Assembly (NCBI GenBank): GCA_030654175.1
Contig: JAURXZ010000049.1
Span: 1-64,000 of the forward strand
Source: Bacteroidia bacterium
Lineage (GTDB): Bacteria > Bacteroidota > Bacteroidia > 2-12-FULL-35-15
Reading direction: 5' to 3'
DNA: 64,000 nucleotides
Within the stretch, counting starts at the first letter, position 1; every line of letters begins with the position of its first letter. Positions 62,101-64,000 of the stretch are shown here, in pieces. The notes below the pieces were generated by a model, which saw only the letters and a program-made list of their open reading frames with translations, had not been told where the DNA came from and did not search any database. A program made the position numbers and the translations under genes.

Positions 62101-64000
62101 ACATTTATACGGTAACGGCCAACGGTTGCGTAAATTCAACTACCTTTAATGTGGTTGTTAATGTGTTTCCAAGGCCAACATTAAGCAGTACATTAACACC
62201 CGGAGCAATATGCAGCAATACTATTTTCAATTATACACCTGCAAGTGCAATTGGTGGCGCTACATTTGCCTGGTCAAGAGCTGCAATACCGGGCATAAGC
62301 AATGCGGCTAACAATGGAATAAATAATCCTGCGGAAACGCTTATTAACACAACAGCAGCTCCGGTAAACGTTACATATGTTTATACCACATCTGCTAATG
62401 GTTGCAGTTTTGATCAAAACGTGATCGTAACCATAAACCCCAATCCTACTTTAAACAGTAGTTTAACGCCAACAGTTTGTAGTGGGGTTGCTTTTAATTA
62501 CACCCCTACAAGTGCAACATCTGGTGCTTCATTTTCATGGACAAGAGCCGTAGTTGCCAATATCAGCAATGGGGCAGGCAGTGGTACAGGTGCTCCTTTT
62601 GAAACACTTTATAATACTTCAACAGTTTCTGTTAATGTAACGTATATTTATACGGTAGCTGCCAATGGTTGTACCAATGCAACAACCTTTAGCGTAGTTG
62701 CTACTGTTTATCCGGCTCCTACATTAAGCAGCACATTAACACCTGCTGCAATTTGCAGTAACACAATTTTTAATTATCCACCCTCAAGTGCTATAGTCGG
62801 GGCAACTTTTACATGGTCAAGAGTGGCGGTGGGAGGTATCAGCAATGCGGCAAATAGCGGTATTAACAATCCGAACGAAACACTTATCAATACCTCAACG
62901 GTTCCTGTAAATGTTGTTTATGTCTATACAACATCTGCCAATGGTTGCAATAATAATCAAAACGTAATTGTAGCAGTAAATCCAAAACCTGTATTGAACA
63001 GTAGTTTAACACCAACAGTTTGTAGTGGAGCATCCTTCAATTACACGCCTACAAGTGCAACTCCTGGTACAACATTTACCTGGACAAGAGCAGTGGTAGC
63101 AGGCATTAGCAATGGTGCGGGTAGTGGTGCAGGTACTCCTTTTGAAACTCTTTTTAATACCACAGGTGCTTCTGTGAATGTTACTTACATTTATACGCTT
63201 TCAGCAAATGGTTGTACAAATGCTACAACATTTAGTGTGGTTGCCACTGTTTATTCAAACCCAACTTTAAGCAGCACAACTACACCTCCTGCAATTTGCA
63301 GTGCCACTCTTTTTTCTTATACACCAACAAGTTCAACAGGTGGAGCAACATTTTCATGGACAAGGGCAACAGTGCCTGGAATCAGTAATGCAGCGAATAG
63401 CGGCACAAACAATCCTAACGAAACTCTTACCAATACATCAACTGCTCCTATCAATGTTACCTATATTTATACCACTTCAGCCAATGGTTGCAATAATAAT
63501 CAAAACGTAATTGCCACGGTAAATCCAACACCGGCATTGAACAGTAACCTTGCACCATCGGTATGTAGCAATTCTACCTTTAATTATACGCCAACTAGTG
63601 CAACAGCAGGAGCCACCTTTACATGGACAAGAGCGGTAGCAGTTGGTATCAGCAATGCTGCTGGAAGTGGCAGCGGCTCTCCGTTCGAAACACTTATCAA
63701 TACAACTGCAGCCCCTGTTACAGCCACTTACATTTTTACGGTGACCGCGAATCTTTGTACAAATTCAACCACTTTTAATGTAGTGGTGACTGTTAATCCC
63801 AGGCCATCATTAAGCAGTGCGCTCACTCCTCCGGCAATTTGCAGTGGTACTGCTTTTAGTTATGCATCAACAAGTGCTACCGTAGGGGCTACATTCCCTT
63901 GGAACAGAGCTGCGGTTGGAGGTATCAGTAATGCTGCCAGCAGTGGTACAGGCAATCCCAACGAAACACTTAATAATACAACAACAGCACCGGTTAATGT
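56145..64000 (+). CDS. Giant glycine-rich, PKD-like-repeat surface protein (3'-truncated)
   Basis: The frame stays open from the ATG at 56145 (alternative ATG at 56124 in the same frame) to the end of the window, so at least 2,618 residues are encoded. I checked the frame near 57000, 60000 and 63960. A signal peptide (FIASLFVVFDGFNNFSFAQ) is followed by a glycine-rich domain (to about 56880; TSGTFTVPACVSSITIEVVG opening). The rest is an array of about 90-residue PKD-like modules with CSG near the start and NPKP or NPxP linkers. Modules form a trimeric higher-order array (57181-59140) and later a dimeric one (61090 onward). Such proteins are T9SS cargo in this phylum, often adhesins; a C-terminal sorting domain would lie beyond the window. 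Confidence 0.9.
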   Translation, partial: MGNIKKVIATIKMVFIASLFVVFDGFNNFSFAQSPQIYTTSGTFTVPACVSSITIEVVGGGGTGGGNGGGGGGGGGYSSGTFAVTAGANLAVTVGGAGSTTSVAALISATGGANGVGVANPAVGGGGAGGVGSGGTINRIGGTGGGGYNTYFGGGGAGAAGSTGVGGNGGNATAYTGSNCLQPGGSAGAGGGAPGGAGGKGAGFTEGTCTTTNPAAVGVNYGGGGGGGNGNGGGAQAGAGGYCKISWTANPAIVGNTVGAAQTICSGVVPAALTGSTPTGGSGAYTYLWESSTTSAGAGFSAASGTNTNIGYTAPALTVTTWYRRTVYSGGCTNVSVAVEKTVNPLPTVTNAATASNCSGTGPNIALTASVASTFTWTIGSNPGGITGASAGSGSPINQVLTNPSNTIANAIQYLVTPTSSVGLCVGAAYTITVTVNPKPAVTNAATKTICTATGTAITLASSAPSNFAWTLGAITGGITGASASSGATISQTLTNPSNTTDGTVPYIVTPTSTTGSCVGNASTITVTVTHAPTVTNAATATICSGAATGITLTANEASSFTWTIGTNAGGITGSSAGSGSNMSQTLTNPSNSVANTIQYIVIPTSTAGALCAGPAYTITVTVNPKPAVNNAATDATCSGTGPNFALTATAASTFTWTVGTITGAITGASASSGTPINQTLTNPSNATDGTVQYLITPTATIGSCVGAVFSLIETVNPKPAVTNAATKTICTATGTAITLASSAPSNFAWTLGAITGGITGASASSGATISQTLTNPSNTADGTVPYLVTPTSTTGSCVGNASTITVTVTHAPTITNAATATICSGTATGITLTANEASTFAWTIGSNPGGITGASAGSGANMSQTLTNPSNATANTIQYIVTPTSTAGALCAGPAFTITVTVNPKPVVTTAATDETCSGTGPNISLTATAPSSFAWTIGTITGAITGASASSGATINQTLTNPSTTTAGTVQYLVTPTSTTGSCAGVAYTITVTVNPAPIAVFTGGANQTVCSGVALPVAIALGTSNSIAGTTFAWTRDNTSNVTGTTSGAGNISALVLTNTTTSPQTVTFTITPTGPTPTFCVGATISTTVVVNPIPVLNSSLTIPAICNGTTLSYTATSATSGATFAWSRAAVTNIAPATSSGTANVSEVLTNGSGSPGAPINVTYVYITTANGCSNTGQSVVGTVNVLPIGTITNSAQTICSGATFSTMVLGTSNGVTSTTFTWTRNNGAVTGIGASGSGGSIAGVALTNTTGSDQTVTFTITPSCSGANLTATIVVRASIVLNSTLAPPAICSGATFAYTPTSATGGATFAWTRPVVSDISSPGGASGAGAVSQILNNSSANSINVTYVYTTTNPGTGCSNGGENVVVAVEKAPVAAGTISGTSMVCQAQTYAYSVPAIQNATSYTWSYSGTGVTINGSTSNITVSFSTSATAGNLTVRGTNSCGNGTVSANYAIGLNPNATIALTSVAGTNFQTVCINVPIVDITYLVGGGGTGAGVTALPAGISSSFSGSTLTISGTPTVVGTFPYTITTTGTCIQTSAAGSIIIAPLPTLNSSLAPPAVCSHSTFNYTPTSPVSGATFTWTRAVVAGISNGANSGSGNPGEILYNTTLAAVNVTYVYTVVANGCSSATTYNVVVSVKPQALLSSSLTPPAICSGIAFSYTPASATAGSTFAWSRAAVGGISQVANSGINDPNEVLTNTTAATVNVTYIYTITASGCSYNQNVVVQVTPTPTLSSSLNPPAACSGVAVNYTPTSATPGASFTWTRAVVAGISNGAGSGSANPFEVLTNTTNLPVNVTYIYTVTANGCTNVSTFSVVIPINPRPTLNTTLTPAAICSGTIFSYVPGSAVVGATFAWARAAVGGISNAAANGTGNPSETLTNTSTAPVNVTYIYTTAANGCSFDQSVVVTVNPKPTLNSSLAPTVCSGYTFNYVPTSATAGASFTWTRATVVGISNAAGSGSGSPSEILTNTTTASVSATYIYTVTANGCVNSTTFNVVVNVFPRPTLSSTLTPGAICSNTIFNYTPASAIGGATFAWSRAAIPGISNAANNGINNPAETLINTTAAPVNVTYVYTTSANGCSFDQNVIVTINPNPTLNSSLTPTVCSGVAFNYTPTSATSGASFSWTRAVVANISNGAGSGTGAPFETLYNTSTVSVNVTYIYTVAANGCTNATTFSVVATVYPAPTLSSTLTPAAICSNTIFNYPPSSAIVGATFTWSRVAVGGISNAANSGINNPNETLINTSTVPVNVVYVYTTSANGCNNNQNVIVAVNPKPVLNSSLTPTVCSGASFNYTPTSATPGTTFTWTRAVVAGISNGAGSGAGTPFETLFNTTGASVNVTYIYTLSANGCTNATTFSVVATVYSNPTLSSTTTPPAICSATLFSYTPTSSTGGATFSWTRATVPGISNAANSGTNNPNETLTNTSTAPINVTYIYTTSANGCNNNQNVIATVNPTPALNSNLAPSVCSNSTFNYTPTSATAGATFTWTRAVAVGISNAAGSGSGSPFETLINTTAAPVTATYIFTVTANLCTNSTTFNVVVTVNPRPSLSSALTPPAICSGTAFSYASTSATVGATFPWNRAAVGGISNAASSGTGNPNETLNNTTTAPVN
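57181..59140 (+). repeat. 840-bp higher-order repeat inside the giant gene
   Basis: Three module types, recognisable from KTICTATGTA, ATICSGxATG and TCSGTGPN, alternate with an exact 840-bp (280-residue) period: 57481 aligns with 58321, 57721 with 58561 and 58021 with 58861, without gaps. The array covers about 2.3 periods, or seven modules. Confidence 0.88.
61090..64000 (+). repeat. 543-bp dimeric higher-order repeat inside the giant gene
   Basis: Two module types alternate: one with TPPAICSG and GISNAANSG, the other with LTPTVCSG and GISNGAGSG. Equivalent bases occur at about 61091, 61637, 62180, 62723, 63266 and 63809, a period of 543 bp (546 once). At least five dimers are present and the array continues past the window. 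Confidence 0.88.

Overview
The window comes from a low-GC member of the Bacteroidota, probably an environmental gliding or T9SS-bearing lineage near the Sphingobacteriia or Chitinophagia. Three things support this. Many genes carry the Bacteroidota sigma-factor -7 box TAnnTTTG and lack strong Shine-Dalgarno sequences. There are several type IX secretion (T9SS) proteins: a type B C-terminal domain protein, a PorP/SprF-like protein, a PorE-like OmpA protein and a type A sorting domain. Phylum-typical families are also present (GWxTD, BshC, DUF6428, GxxExxY, 7TM-HD phosphodiesterase). Placement below phylum is inference.

Layout. 0-4.9 kb: a truncated IS1595-type transposase at the edge, a small secreted protein, dnaA, and a two-gene split 5'-nucleotidase. 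5-7.3 kb: a thioesterase, then an arsenic-type cluster (arsR, DUF6428, methyltransferase, arsC) with no efflux pump. 7.4-16.3 kb: LolD-like ATPase, an F420-type reductase, DUF1697, a type B CTD protein with its PorP/SprF-like neighbour, a YtxH/holin-like envelope trio, an AI-2E family exporter, rimO and a NUDIX hydrolase. 16.5-25.4 kb: bshC, queE, a PorE-like OmpA protein, a large VWA-like membrane protein, a GxxExxY gene enclosed by 34-bp inverted repeats, fabG and sucD. 25.6-33.8 kb: mnmE, a PAS/HisKA_2 kinase with a lone receiver, a PlsB-like acyltransferase overlapping gpsA, maf and mtaB. 34-38.5 kb: a tight three-gene SMC-like ATPase operon resembling MksBEF/Wadjet condensins but without the nuclease subunit. 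38.6-55.6 kb: GT2, a cupin, GWxTD protein, tRNA-Ser(UGA), a DUF2231-like membrane protein, an Omp28-like secreted protein, an ECF sigma factor with a membrane partner, two SDR/OMP genes, a PgpH-like phosphodiesterase, thiolase, NlpC/P60, UbiA-type prenyltransferase and small unknowns. 56.1-64 kb: one giant open reading frame that runs off the window. It encodes a glycine-rich plus PKD-like-repeat surface protein of at least 2,618 residues, built from two different higher-order repeat arrays.

How the genes fit together. Much of the window is housekeeping: tRNA modification by mnmE, mtaB and queE; ribosome modification by rimO; lipid synthesis by the acyltransferase, gpsA and fabG; central metabolism by sucD and thiolase; low-molecular-weight thiol synthesis by bshC. 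It is interleaved with envelope and T9SS secretion functions. Intergenic spaces hold several families of palindromic dispersed repeats, with four copies of one family lying just downstream of stop codons.

Most notable are the REPtron-like GxxExxY element at 22981-23513, the SMC-like operon at 34075-38470, the giant hierarchical-repeat adhesin, the cysteine-tailed arsenic-type cluster without a pump, and promoters whose -7 box lies only 4-7 bp from the start codon, which implies leaderless transcripts.
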